A stretch of DNA of 64,000 nt from Beijerinckiaceae bacterium (GTDB lineage Bacteria > Pseudomonadota > Alphaproteobacteria > Rhizobiales > Beijerinckiaceae). This document shows, in pieces, positions 45,040 through 54,319 of this stretch; within the stretch, counting starts at the first letter, position 1, and each line of letters starts with the position of its first letter. The notes beneath the pieces are model-generated. The model saw only the letters and a program-made list of their open reading frames with translations, was not told the origin of the DNA and searched no databases. The DNA lies in assembly GCA_947475995.1 (NCBI GenBank), contig CANJNI010000024.1:1-64000 (forward strand), given 5' to 3'. The translations under genes and the position numbers were made by a program.

Positions 45040-48000
45040 ATGCGCATCGCAAGGCTGCATCTGGACCGCTACGGACCGTTCACCGACAAGGTTCTCGACT
45101 TTTCCCCGAATGCGAAACTGCATGTCGTGTTCGGTCACAACGAGAGCGGCAAGACGAGTTCCCTGCGGGCCGTAACCGATCTGCTTTTCGGCATTGAACG
45201 ATCAACGAGCGCGGATTTCCAGCATCCGGCAAAAGACCTCCGGATCGGCGCTGTCCTGCGGAGCACATCAGGCGCGGAGCTTTGCTTCCGACGTCGCAAG
45301 AACAAGCCGGTGCTGACGGACTTCGCCGACAAACCGATCGCAGACGACGCGCTCGCGCCCTATCTGGGCGGGTTGACGCGCGACGTGTTCCGCAGGGCCT
45401 TCGGGCTCGATGCAGAGTCCCTGCGCAAGAGCGGCGACGACCTGAAGGCGAGCGAGGGCGAACTCGGCGCGGCGCTGTTCTCGGCTGCGTCCGGCCTGCG
45501 CGGCTTCAACGATCTGAAAGCCCGTCTGGAGTCCGAGGCAGACGGCATCTTCGCCGAACGGAAGGCACAGTCGCGAATCTTCTATCAGGCGCAGGAACGC
45601 TACGACGCGGCGCGCAAACTGCTCAAGGACCGGGAAACCCGGACCAGCGACCTTCGGCAATTACGCGACGGCATCAAGCAAAGCGAGGAATTGCTGGAAA
45701 GCGTGAAATCGCGCCGCGCCGCAATTACGGCCGAGCAAAGCCGCCTCCAGCGTCTCAAGCGCGTGAACCCCATCCTGCGCGCAATCGACGGGATCGAAGC
45801 CGACATCCGCAACCTGGGCGATGTTCCCGACGCTTGCGAAGGTCTCGGGTCGGGGCTGGTCGCCGCGCTTGAGGCCTGCGGGTCGACCACAAGGAGACTT
45901 GAAGAGGCCCGGCGACACGAAGCGCAGTTGCGCGAGACGCATGACGCCATCGCGGTCGACGAGCGCTTGCTGGCGGCCGCCGGCGCCATCGAGGCGCTGG
46001 TGCGCGAGTCAGGCGCCTACCGCAAGGCCCGGAACGATTTGCCGGGGCTCGAACGAGAAACCGACGAGGCGTGGCGGCATCTCGAAGGACTTGCGGCGCG
46101 CCTCGGGGCCCGCGCCGCAAACGATCTCATTGCGGCGCAACCGGACGATGCGAGCCGCGCGCTGGCGGCCGAACTGATCGAAGCGGGAAAGAAGCTTCGT
46201 GCCGACTCTGCTGCCTGTGCGGCGCAGCTCGATCGCGAACGCGCAGACCGCGCGGAAAAAGCCGTAGATCGCGACAGGCGCGGCCATGTGCAGGACCCTC
46301 GCCCCGCGCGCGAAAAGCTCGCGAGCCTTGCTCCGCTCGCGACTCTTGCGCAGCAGACCCGGCAAATGGCCGACGAGATTGCGGCTGACAAAGCCGAACT
46401 GGCCCGGGCGGGCCTGCGTTTGTCGCCGCCTCTGGCGGATATCGGGCGTCTGGCGGCGATGTCCCTGCCGCATCCGGACAGGGTGGCAAAGGCCGCAAAA
46501 CATTTTGAGGAGCTCGAGCGGCGCAAGGCCGAAACAACACGCGACCTTCAATCTGTACGGGCCGATATCGCACAACTCGAAGCGGAGTTGCGCCGCCTTG
46601 CGGAGCTCGGCGACATTGCGACGCCGGACAGGATCGACGCCGCGCGGAAGGCGCGCGATGCTGACTGGCGGGCGCTTTCAGCCACCTTGCTGAACGCGCC
46701 GGGCGGACTTTCCACGCATGAAGTGCCCGCGCGGGTTACGGCCTTCGAGCGCCATGCGGCAGAAGCGGACCGTCTGGCTGATCTCGCAACCGCTGATGCA
46801 AGGCGCGTGGCCGCCTATGCGGAATCCGGGCGCCGCCATTTCGCTGAATTGAAACGCCTGCAAGACCTTGAAAATCGCGAAGCAGGCATTGCGCGGGAGT
46901 TCGATGAAGCACTCTCGGCGTGGCGCGCCGAATGGCTGCCGACAGGCATTGCGCCCCTGACGCCCCGCGAGATGCAGACGTGGCGCAGCCAGGCCGACCT
47001 GCTGATTCAGCAGCACGAGAAGATCGCGCGGCGCAATGCGATGCTGTCAGCGAACGAGGAGGCGATTGCGCAGGCGAGACCGGCATTCGAAAAGCTCGCG
47101 CAGGATCTGCGGCTCGACCCGCTGCGCGAACTCGACATTCCCGCCCATGCGCGCCGCATCGCCAGCGAACTCGATCGGCTGGACAGGGCCTGGGAGGCAG
47201 GCCGCGAGCTCGACACCCTGATCGTCGCGCTGGATGGCCGCATCGAGCGCGCGGCCTCGGCGGTGCAGAAAGCCGAGACTGCGCTCACTGCATGGACGGA
47301 GCGCTTTCGCGCCGCCCTGCCCCGCATCGGACTTGGCGACGCCGCAGACATGATCGAGGCGGAAGCTGTGCTTTCCGTGTGGAAGGAAGCGCCGGGCGCT
47401 GTCGAGCGTCACAGGAGTCTCGAACGCCGCGTGGCGGGCATCAATCGCGATTCAACAGCGTTTCAGTCGGCCTTGCGCGATCTCGCGCAGGCGACCGGCC
47501 ATGTGCTCTCTGACGAACGCCCTGAAGATGCGTTGAGCCGCATTGCGGAAAAGATGAAAGAGGCGCGCACGCGCGAGACGCGCAGGCAGGAACTCGCACG
47601 CCAGCTTGAAAAGGCCGCGCAGGACGGCGAGGACTGTCTGGCGAAGCACGAAGCTGCGCTCGCCGGCGTCAGGAACCTCGCAACGAAGATCGCCGCGCCG
47701 TGCGACGAAACGCCAGAGCCGCTCGCTCGCAAACTCATTGCAAGAGACGAGTTGCGGCGTCTTGCGCGCGAGAAGCGGCTTGAACTCAACAATGCAGCAG
47801 ACGGTCTTGACGAACATGCGCTGCGGGAAGAACTCGCATCGTTCGATCCGGATGCCGCCGACGCCGAACTTGCGCGCCTGCGCGATGAGGAAGACCAACT
47901 CGTCAAGTCCGGTCAGGTCGCCTACGCCGAACTGACCGCAGCGCAAGACCGTCTGCGCATTCTGGAAGGCTCGGTCGAGGCCGAAGTCGCTTTGCAGCAA

Positions 48001-48516
48001 CGCCGCAATGCAGAAGCCGAGATGCTGGACGCGGCGCGTCGCTGGGCGGTGCTGCGCATCGGGGCGCTGATGATCGGCACGGCCATCGAGCGTCAGCGCG
48101 CCAGCGGACAGGAACCGATGATGCAGCGCGCGGGCGACCTGTTCGCGGCGCTCACGGGCGGCGCCTTCGAAGGGCTGGGGCAATCGTTCGACGATCAGGA
48201 CAGGCCTTTTCTGGTGGGGCGGCGGCCGGGCGCGCATGAGATAGAGGTCGGGGCGATGAGCGAAGGCGCGCGCGACCAGCTCTATCTCTCGCTGCGGCTC
48301 GCGTATCTGGAAGACTATGCGAGCCGCTCCGAACCGGCGCCGTTCATCGCCGACGATCTCTTCGCGTCATTCGACGACGAGCGCACCGCGCATGGACTGC
48401 GCGCGCTGGCGATGTTCGGCGAGAAGGTCCAGCCCATCGTGTTCACTCACCACCGCTTCGTGGTGGACACGGCGATGCGCGAACTGGGCGACGGGGCGGA
48501 TATCATCGAACTTTGA
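45040..48516 (+). CDS. SbcC/Rad50-like ATPase (YhaN type) lacking a zinc hook
   Basis: The 1158-residue protein has Walker A FGHNESGKTSSL near the N-terminus, long coiled-coil arms (about residues 190-930) and a C-terminal half-ATPase ending in EGARDQLYLSLRLAYLED and FIADDLFASFDDER. Unlike SbcC/Rad50, no CxxC hook is visible at the coiled-coil apex. Partner of the SbcD-like nuclease. ATG 45040 follows GGAG by 8 bases. Confidence 0.88.
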   Translation: MRIARLHLDRYGPFTDKVLDFSPNAKLHVVFGHNESGKTSSLRAVTDLLFGIERSTSADFQHPAKDLRIGAVLRSTSGAELCFRRRKNKPVLTDFADKPIADDALAPYLGGLTRDVFRRAFGLDAESLRKSGDDLKASEGELGAALFSAASGLRGFNDLKARLESEADGIFAERKAQSRIFYQAQERYDAARKLLKDRETRTSDLRQLRDGIKQSEELLESVKSRRAAITAEQSRLQRLKRVNPILRAIDGIEADIRNLGDVPDACEGLGSGLVAALEACGSTTRRLEEARRHEAQLRETHDAIAVDERLLAAAGAIEALVRESGAYRKARNDLPGLERETDEAWRHLEGLAARLGARAANDLIAAQPDDASRALAAELIEAGKKLRADSAACAAQLDRERADRAEKAVDRDRRGHVQDPRPAREKLASLAPLATLAQQTRQMADEIAADKAELARAGLRLSPPLADIGRLAAMSLPHPDRVAKAAKHFEELERRKAETTRDLQSVRADIAQLEAELRRLAELGDIATPDRIDAARKARDADWRALSATLLNAPGGLSTHEVPARVTAFERHAAEADRLADLATADARRVAAYAESGRRHFAELKRLQDLENREAGIAREFDEALSAWRAEWLPTGIAPLTPREMQTWRSQADLLIQQHEKIARRNAMLSANEEAIAQARPAFEKLAQDLRLDPLRELDIPAHARRIASELDRLDRAWEAGRELDTLIVALDGRIERAASAVQKAETALTAWTERFRAALPRIGLGDAADMIEAEAVLSVWKEAPGAVERHRSLERRVAGINRDSTAFQSALRDLAQATGHVLSDERPEDALSRIAEKMKEARTRETRRQELARQLEKAAQDGEDCLAKHEAALAGVRNLATKIAAPCDETPEPLARKLIARDELRRLAREKRLELNNAADGLDEHALREELASFDPDAADAELARLRDEEDQLVKSGQVAYAELTAAQDRLRILEGSVEAEVALQQRRNAEAEMLDAARRWAVLRIGALMIGTAIERQRASGQEPMMQRAGDLFAALTGGAFEGLGQSFDDQDRPFLVGRRPGAHEIEVGAMSEGARDQLYLSLRLAYLEDYASRSEPAPFIADDLFASFDDERTAHGLRALAMFGEKVQPIVFTHHRFVVDTAMRELGDGADIIEL

Positions 48517-48682
48517 TGAGCCGTCACGACACGTTGAGCATCAATTCTGCGGCCGGCCGCCCATGCTTGAAGGCGGCATCGGCGATGTCGATCTGGCCGG
48601 GATGATGGGCGGGCAAACGAACGGGTTTCGTCCGTCTGGCGTCCCAATTGCGGCTCTCCTATATTGATCGCGGAGGATCGCT

Positions 48683-49060
48683 TTGCAGAATCATGCTTTT
48701 ATCGAAGCCGAAATTGTCGCCATCCGGGGCATGCGGCTGATGTTTGAAGCCGGGGTCGAGATGTCGCGCCAGATCTGGCTCGAACAGGCCGGCTATTGCG
48801 ATTTCCTGCTTTTGGCGTCGCCGTTGCACGAGGGTCGTTACCGCTGGCGCGTGCGCTTCGAGGACGTGGAGTCTGCGCTCGAGGCTCGCGGCAGCCGGGT
48901 GCTGGCGGCCGACCTGTCGGCGCTGATCGGCGATTGCCTGCTGGAGCCGCTGATCTGGTCGATCTACATCGAGGCGGCCCGGGGCCAGATGTCTGATGAG
49001 CGTCCGCGACCGCCTGCCCGCAACGCGGCGCCGGTTCTAGCCGGGTCGTCCAAAAGATGA
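48683..49060 (+). CDS. Small protein of unknown function
   Basis: I do not recognise this 125-residue protein. It is mixed alpha/beta, rich in aromatics (WLEQAGYCDFLLLASPLHEG and RYRWRVRFEDVE), with a Pro/Arg-rich tail. A TTG start at 48683 is supported by GGAGG 6 bases upstream. Its 3' end overlaps the start of the Gfo/Idh gene by 4 bases, so it is probably co-transcribed with that gene. Confidence 0.5.
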   Translation: MQNHAFIEAEIVAIRGMRLMFEAGVEMSRQIWLEQAGYCDFLLLASPLHEGRYRWRVRFEDVESALEARGSRVLAADLSALIGDCLLEPLIWSIYIEAARGQMSDERPRPPARNAAPVLAGSSKR

Positions 49061-50175
49061 TCCGCGTCGGTCTCGCGGGTCTTGGAGCGGCGGCCCGGAT
49101 GGTTCTGCCGATCTTCGAGGATATCGACGGGTTCGAACTTGCCGCAGCGGCAGATGTGCGTCCGGACGCAAGGGAAGGTTTTTCCAAATCGTACGGGCGG
49201 CCCGCCTTCGTCAGCATCGAAGCCATGTGCGAAGCAGCCCGGGTGGATGCTGTCTGGATCGAGACGCCCAACGAGCTTCACTGCGAACATGCACTTACGG
49301 CGGTGGCGCACGGCAAGCATGTGATTTGCGCGAAGCCATTGGGAGTCACGCTTGACGAGTGCGAGCGCATGATCGAGGCCGCGCGCGCGGCGGGCGTTCA
49401 TCTGGTGCAGGCGCATTGCCGGGCAATCGATCCGCCCGTGCTGGCCATGCGCGATCTGGTGCGCTCGGGGAAACTTGGTCAGGCGATCCAGATCGAAACT
49501 TCGATCCATAACGACTGGCTGCAACGGCCGCGTCTGGCCGAGGAACTGGATGAAAATGTCGGCGGCGGCGTGTTGCTGCGCCAGTTGCCGCATCAGGTGG
49601 ACATCGTCCGCGCGATTGCGGACTCGCCCGTGAGCGAGGTTTATGGAGTCACCGGTCGCTGGGACCCGGCCTTCGCGTCCGACGGCAATTACGTCGGGTT
49701 GCTCAAATTCGCCAATGGAGCAAGCGCGACGATTGCCTTCAACGGTTATGGCTGGTTCGACACAACCGAACTGACATGGGGAGTTGACGGTCTTGGAAAG
49801 CGCAACAAGGTTGCGCGGCCGGCGTCCGTACGGCGTACCGGGACACTGTCAGCCAGCGAAAAATACGCCGCCGCGCCCAGCCAGACTTCTCGGGCCGGAC
49901 GCTCGTTTGCGCCGATCTTCGGCCAGACGATCGTGTCCTGCGAGCGCGGTTCGGTCCGGCAGTCGCCTGCCGGCTTGCTCGTTTACGATGCGAACGGACG
50001 CCATCGGCTCGGCATCCCGCCCAACCTTGGCCGCCGCGCCGAATTGCTGGCCCTGCGGCAAGCAATCGAAACGGGCGAGAGGCCATTCCCGGACGGGGAA
50101 TGGGGGCGGGAGACGCTGCGCGTCTGCCTCGCCCTGAGGGAATCGGCAAGAACCGGAAAGCCGGTCGCGCTTTAG
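49057..50175 (+). CDS. Gfo/Idh/MocA-family NAD(P)-dependent dehydrogenase
   Basis: This 372-residue protein has a Rossmann fold (VGLAGLGAAARMVLP), the cofactor segment VWIETPNELHCEHAL and the catalytic-lysine loop ICAKPLGVTLDECE. The family includes phthalate dihydrodiol dehydrogenase (Pht4-type). Its neighbourhood with a Rieske oxygenase points to dehydrogenation of a cis-dihydrodiol (inference). It overlaps the preceding small gene by 4 bases. The convergent Bug gene shares its end. Confidence 0.82.
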   Translation: MIRVGLAGLGAAARMVLPIFEDIDGFELAAAADVRPDAREGFSKSYGRPAFVSIEAMCEAARVDAVWIETPNELHCEHALTAVAHGKHVICAKPLGVTLDECERMIEAARAAGVHLVQAHCRAIDPPVLAMRDLVRSGKLGQAIQIETSIHNDWLQRPRLAEELDENVGGGVLLRQLPHQVDIVRAIADSPVSEVYGVTGRWDPAFASDGNYVGLLKFANGASATIAFNGYGWFDTTELTWGVDGLGKRNKVARPASVRRTGTLSASEKYAAAPSQTSRAGRSFAPIFGQTIVSCERGSVRQSPAGLLVYDANGRHRLGIPPNLGRRAELLALRQAIETGERPFPDGEWGRETLRVCLALRESARTGKPVAL

Positions 50176-51203
50176 CGATCCTGGAGACCGAGCAAGTCGC
50201 GAACACGGGCGATGGTGGCAGCCGGAGTGGCGTAAATCGCCTCCACAGTTTTCAGAATGTCGGCAGGCGCAACCGGACGAACGTCGAGCCTTTGCTTTGC
50301 CATCTCGTCAAGGAAGGCCGGATCGCGAACCGTCTTGTCAAAGGCTGCGCGCAACGCCTCCGCGCGATCAGCCGGCACGCCCGGCGAGGTCATGACGGGC
50401 CGCATATAGCTCAGCGGCGCATACACGACCCGCATGATGTCCCGCTCCTCGTCGGTCTTCGCCTGCTCCGCAAGGTTCGGAACGGCTCCGAGATCCGGAT
50501 TGCTCTTGATGCCCAACTGGAGCGGAATGACGATCTTCTTGTCCGCCAAGAGTTGCTGCAGCTCGGCCTTGATGGTCGAACCGGGGAGTCCGCACTGTCC
50601 GTCCACCTCTCCGCGCTCGGCGGCGAGGCGCACTTCCACCATGCCCGGATAACCTGTCACGACGCGGAAGCGGTAACCGAAAAGCGCGTTGAGAATTTTT
50701 CCGTCAATGGCCGATCCCCCGGTGGAGCCGGTCGCGCCGACGACAATTTCACGTTTCTTGAGATCGTCGAGCGACTTGAGGTCCTTGGCCCAGAACGCAC
50801 AAGCTGTCGTGTCATCCGCCACGCTCCCGATCCACGTAAACTTACGCGGATCGTAGCTGGCGCTCTTGGGTTCCAGCAAAGGGGCCGTTGTGCTTTGCGG
50901 ATTGGACAGCGACAGCGTCAGCCCATCCGGAGCAGCCACGCTCGCCACGTAGGAAACCGCATTGATCCCGCCCGCTCCCGGCATGTTCTGGATCACCACG
51001 GTGGGCGAGCCGGGAATGTGCTGCCCCATATGCCGCCCAAGTGCGCGCGCATAGAGATCGAACGTCGATCCGGGCGGATATCCCACCACGATGCGGACAG
51101 TCTTGCCGCCGAAGAAGTCTGCAGCGGTCTGGGCCCTGACGCCTGCAGTCGCACAATATGCCGCGACGGTCAGCGCGAGACCAAGCTTGAGTTGGCGGAT
51201 CAT
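50172..51203 (-). CDS. Bug-family TTT solute-binding receptor (orphan)
   Basis: This 343-residue protein has a signal peptide (ending near GVRA-Q) and the Bug signature KTVRIVVGYPPGSTFDLYARA plus PGAGGINAVSYVA. Bug proteins deliver carboxylates to TctAB. ATG 51203 is preceded by GGAGGG. No TctA or TctB gene adjoins it, so it may feed the TctBA system encoded at 61114-63088 or act as a sensor. Confidence 0.85.
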   Translation of the reverse strand: MIRQLKLGLALTVAAYCATAGVRAQTAADFFGGKTVRIVVGYPPGSTFDLYARALGRHMGQHIPGSPTVVIQNMPGAGGINAVSYVASVAAPDGLTLSLSNPQSTTAPLLEPKSASYDPRKFTWIGSVADDTTACAFWAKDLKSLDDLKKREIVVGATGSTGGSAIDGKILNALFGYRFRVVTGYPGMVEVRLAAERGEVDGQCGLPGSTIKAELQQLLADKKIVIPLQLGIKSNPDLGAVPNLAEQAKTDEERDIMRVVYAPLSYMRPVMTSPGVPADRAEALRAAFDKTVRDPAFLDEMAKQRLDVRPVAPADILKTVEAIYATPAATIARVRDLLGLQDR

Positions 51204-51348
51204 TTTCCCTCCCTGGCCCATCTGTTTGCGGGCCGCATTCGTTTGGTGCCTAGCGGAGACCAGGAGTTTGCACAATCTGCGTCGGAGCGACAATCTTGAT
51301 TTTCCCGGACCGAAGGGCGACAAACGTTCAAACAGATGAGGAAGCGAA
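51204..51348. other. Divergent region between Bug receptor and Rieske oxygenase genes
   Basis: The 145-base gap carries ribosome-binding sites on both sides (GAGG before ATG 51349 and GGAGGG before ATG 51203). I could not identify a clear promoter or operator by eye. Confidence 0.3.
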
Positions 51349-52620
51349 ATGCTCACTGAAGCGGAAAACAGGACGCTTACGGAAATCGGACCGGGCTCTC
51401 CGATGGGCGATTTGATGCGCCGCTACTGGCAGCCCGTCGCCGCGAAGGCGGAACTGGCCGGCCGCTGGACGAAACGTGTTCGCATCCTCGGCGAGAACCT
51501 CGTTCTTTACCGCGACAAGTCCGGCCATTATGGCCTGGTAGGTGAGTTCTGTCCTCACCGGGGCGCATCGCTCGCCTACGCCATTCCGCAGCAGAACGGC
51601 ATCCGCTGCCCCTATCATGGATGGCAGTTCGATGCTGAAGGCACTTGCATCGACCAACCGAACGAAACGCGCCATGCGCTGAACGGCAAGAAAGCCATTG
51701 CGGGATATCCGGTGCAGGAAATGGGCGGACTTCTGTTCGCCTATATGGGGCCGGCCCCCGCGCCCTTGCTGCCGAAACTCGACGGACTCGTGGCGGAAGG
51801 CACCATCAGGCACATCGGACGCGCGATCATTCCCTGCAACTGGCTCCAGATCATGGAGAATTCTGTCGATCCGGTTCATGTGGAATGGGCGCACGGGGCC
51901 CTCCTCGAATTCCTGCACGAGGATGAAGGTCTGAAGACGCCCTGGTCCCGCAAGCATGCCAAGATCGGCTTCGACGAATTTCCACACGGAATCATCAAGC
52001 GTCGCATGCTGGTCGGCCAGACCGAGGAGCATTCGGACTGGAAGGTCGGCCACCCGCTGGTTTTTCCGAACACTTTGGCGGTGGGGGTCGGCGGCGGCGA
52101 CTGGCAGGAATATCGTTTCCAGTTTCGCGTGCCGGTCGACGACACCAACACGCTGCACTTCTGGTATTCCGCCTATACCACTCCTGCGGGGGCGGAAGTT
52201 CCTGACCATCTCCTGCGTGACACGCCGGTCTATGAAGTGCCCTTCGTGGACGACAAGGGCGAATATCTGCTCGATCTTGTCCATGCGCAGGACATCATGA
52301 ACTGGGTGACGCAGGGAGCCGTTGCGGATCGCAGCAAGGAAAGTCTGGGGGCGAGCGACCGGGGCCTCGTCGTCTACAGGCGGATGCTGCTTCGGGAAAT
52401 GGAAAAGGTGAAAGCCGGGCAAGACCCAATTCATACATTCCGCAATCCGGACGACTATCCGGTCATCCACCTGCCTCTCGAGATCAAGGGCAACATGGCG
52501 GCGCGCGGCTTCGAGCTGAACTTTCGTCAGCACATGACGTCCTTCTCGCCGATTGCGGACGACATCGTCGCCGTGTTCACCGGGGTCGAGAAGCAAAAGG
52601 AGGCGGCGGCCTCCCGATAA
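51349..52620 (+). CDS. Rieske non-haem iron aromatic oxygenase, alpha subunit
   Basis: This 423-residue oxygenase has the Rieske site C68-x-H70 and C87-x2-H90 (CPHRG then CPYHG), and the mononuclear iron ligands D174, H177, H182 in NSVDPVHVEWAH. The N-terminus (IGPGSPMGDLMRRYWQPV) is like phthalate-dioxygenase-type enzymes that use a separate reductase. No reductase or ferredoxin gene is visible in the window. The aromatic acid substrate is inferred. Confidence 0.9.
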   Translation: MLTEAENRTLTEIGPGSPMGDLMRRYWQPVAAKAELAGRWTKRVRILGENLVLYRDKSGHYGLVGEFCPHRGASLAYAIPQQNGIRCPYHGWQFDAEGTCIDQPNETRHALNGKKAIAGYPVQEMGGLLFAYMGPAPAPLLPKLDGLVAEGTIRHIGRAIIPCNWLQIMENSVDPVHVEWAHGALLEFLHEDEGLKTPWSRKHAKIGFDEFPHGIIKRRMLVGQTEEHSDWKVGHPLVFPNTLAVGVGGGDWQEYRFQFRVPVDDTNTLHFWYSAYTTPAGAEVPDHLLRDTPVYEVPFVDDKGEYLLDLVHAQDIMNWVTQGAVADRSKESLGASDRGLVVYRRMLLREMEKVKAGQDPIHTFRNPDDYPVIHLPLEIKGNMAARGFELNFRQHMTSFSPIADDIVAVFTGVEKQKEAAASR

Positions 52621-52631
52621 AACCCGCATTC

Positions 52632-52661
52632 CCCCATTGTCTGCATTGGCAGGCAATGGGG
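52632..52661. terminator. Bidirectional hairpin between convergent genes
   Basis: A near-perfect 13-bp stem (CCCCATTG-T-CTGC with GCAG-G-CAATGGGG, loop ATTG) lies between the Rieske gene end (52620) and the class II aldolase gene end (52670). No long T run is present, but the position and stability favour a terminator. Confidence 0.65.
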
Positions 52662-52669
52662 CGCATCGC

Positions 52670-53419
52670 TCAGCTGTCGGTGAGCCTTTTATAATAACGC
52701 CACAACGTGAGCGTCATTCCCGATACCGAGCCATCCGACCCGTCAAATCTGGTTCGGGGCTTCATGATCGGCTCAAGGACCTTTTGGTCTTCTTCCGAAA
52801 TCGGCTGAGCGCCGCCGAGGAGATGCGCATCATAGTTCATTTCAGCCAGCTCATTGAGATGAATGGCTGAAATACACGCTTCCTCGATGCTTCCCCCCAT
52901 CGTGGTGATGCCATGGCCGCGCATGAGGCAGACAGGGGAGTCGCCCATCGCGGCGACCAGATCGCGCCCGAGGGCGGGAGAGTTGATCAAGATGCTCCGC
53001 TCATAGGTCGGGACGCCTTCACACGCGAAGCCTGCGCTGCCGGGATTGAAAGCGCCATAGAGCGGCAGCAAGGGCTTGCAGCAGATCGTGAACAGAACCA
53101 CCTTGGGCGGGTGGATGTGCACAACAGACTGGACATCCGGGCGGGCTCTGTAGACTTCCGTGTGGATGAAGACTTCCTGCGGCGCGGCCAGACCGGGATC
53201 GCCGCTGACAAGCGCGCCATCAAGATCAACCTCGATGACCTGATCTTCCGTCGTATAACGAACGCCGACCTCGCCGGGCCCCCGCGCCCGGATCAGAATG
53301 CGATCAGTGCCCGGTACGCGCGCGCTAACGTGCCCCAACGCTGCTCTCGTGAGTTCAAGACGGCCCAGAACCCGACAGGCTGTAGCTATGCGCTCGCGCA
53401 AATCCTGAATGTCAGCCAT
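52670..53419 (-). CDS. Class II aldolase/adducin family protein
   Basis: This 249-residue protein has the family zinc site VVHIHPPK (two His) and LMRGHGITTMGGSIEEA. The family includes fuculose aldolases and also dihydroxyphthalate-type decarboxylases of aromatic pathways. Last gene of the minus-strand catabolic run, 9 bases after the CitE-like gene. With a Rieske oxygenase and dihydrodiol-type dehydrogenase nearby, decarboxylation of a dihydroxy aromatic acid is one hypothesis; retro-aldol cleavage is another. Confidence 0.8.
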   Translation of the reverse strand: MADIQDLRERIATACRVLGRLELTRAALGHVSARVPGTDRILIRARGPGEVGVRYTTEDQVIEVDLDGALVSGDPGLAAPQEVFIHTEVYRARPDVQSVVHIHPPKVVLFTICCKPLLPLYGAFNPGSAGFACEGVPTYERSILINSPALGRDLVAAMGDSPVCLMRGHGITTMGGSIEEACISAIHLNELAEMNYDAHLLGGAQPISEEDQKVLEPIMKPRTRFDGSDGSVSGMTLTLWRYYKRLTDS

Positions 53420-53428
53420 AGACTTTCC

Positions 53429-54313
53429 CTATGCTCCCGATTCGTCGCGCATCACCTGCAGCCGGGCGCGCTCCAGAATGCGACGCGCGCCTTTCAGATG
53501 CGGTGCGTCAAGCATGCGCCCGTTCAGGGACGCCACGCCGCTCTCGGTATTCTCGAATGCAGCCAAAACGGCTTTCGCGTGCGCGATGGCTTCTGCGCCC
53601 GGCGTGAAGGCCGCATTTATTATCGCGATCTGATCGGGGTGAATCGCGGCCTTTGCTGTAAAGCCGTCACGCGCGGCTTGCTCCGCTTCGGCCCTTAATC
53701 CATCCGGGTTGCGAAAATCCACATAAACCGCGTCAATCGCCGCAGCTTCCATCGCACTTGCGGCCAGCAAGCACTGATTGCGAACGGCCTCGAAAAGCGG
53801 GCGATAGCGGCCGTTCGCTTCGCGGTTTGCGCTTGCGCCGATATCTGCTCCGAGATCCTCGCCGCCCCACAGCAGCCCCGCGACACGTCGCAAAGGTGCC
53901 CGGTATTCAGCAAGCGAAAGAACCGCCTGCGCGGTCTCGGTCGCGATCGGGTAGATTTCGATCTGCCCTTCGCCGAGGTCCTCACGGACCTCAAGAATCT
54001 CGATCATGTCCGCCAGCCGACGCATGTCGGCAGGACCCTGACATTTCGGCAGCATCACGCCGTCCGGATTGCCTCGCACGATGGCCGCCAGATCATGCAG
54101 GGCATGGGGCGTGTCGAATGCATTGATGCGTACGATGACGCGTTTGCCGTTGCGCGGCGAACCAAGCACCTCGGCGCAAAGCGCCCGCGCCGCTTCTTTT
54201 CTGGACGGCGCAACCGCATCCTCAAGATCAAGAATGAGCGCATCGGCGGGAGTGCCGAAACCCTTTGCGATCTTGCGTTCGCTGTCGCCCGGAACAAAAA
54301 GAAGCGAGCGCAT
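53429..54313 (-). CDS. HpcH/HpaI-family (CitE-like) CoA-ester lyase
   Basis: The 294-residue TIM-barrel protein has CitE-like motifs: MRSLLFVPGDSERKIAKG, ALILDLEDAVAP, VIVRINAFDT, GVMLPKC and IYPIATETAQAVL. Its relatives cleave citryl-, malyl- or citramalyl-CoA. With an acetyl-CoA-transferase-like gene and a crotonase in the same run, (S)-citramalyl-CoA cleavage to acetyl-CoA and pyruvate is the best guess. Confidence 0.85.
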   Translation of the reverse strand: MRSLLFVPGDSERKIAKGFGTPADALILDLEDAVAPSRKEAARALCAEVLGSPRNGKRVIVRINAFDTPHALHDLAAIVRGNPDGVMLPKCQGPADMRRLADMIEILEVREDLGEGQIEIYPIATETAQAVLSLAEYRAPLRRVAGLLWGGEDLGADIGASANREANGRYRPLFEAVRNQCLLAASAMEAAAIDAVYVDFRNPDGLRAEAEQAARDGFTAKAAIHPDQIAIINAAFTPGAEAIAHAKAVLAAFENTESGVASLNGRMLDAPHLKGARRILERARLQVMRDESGA

Positions 54314-54319
54314 GCGGCC

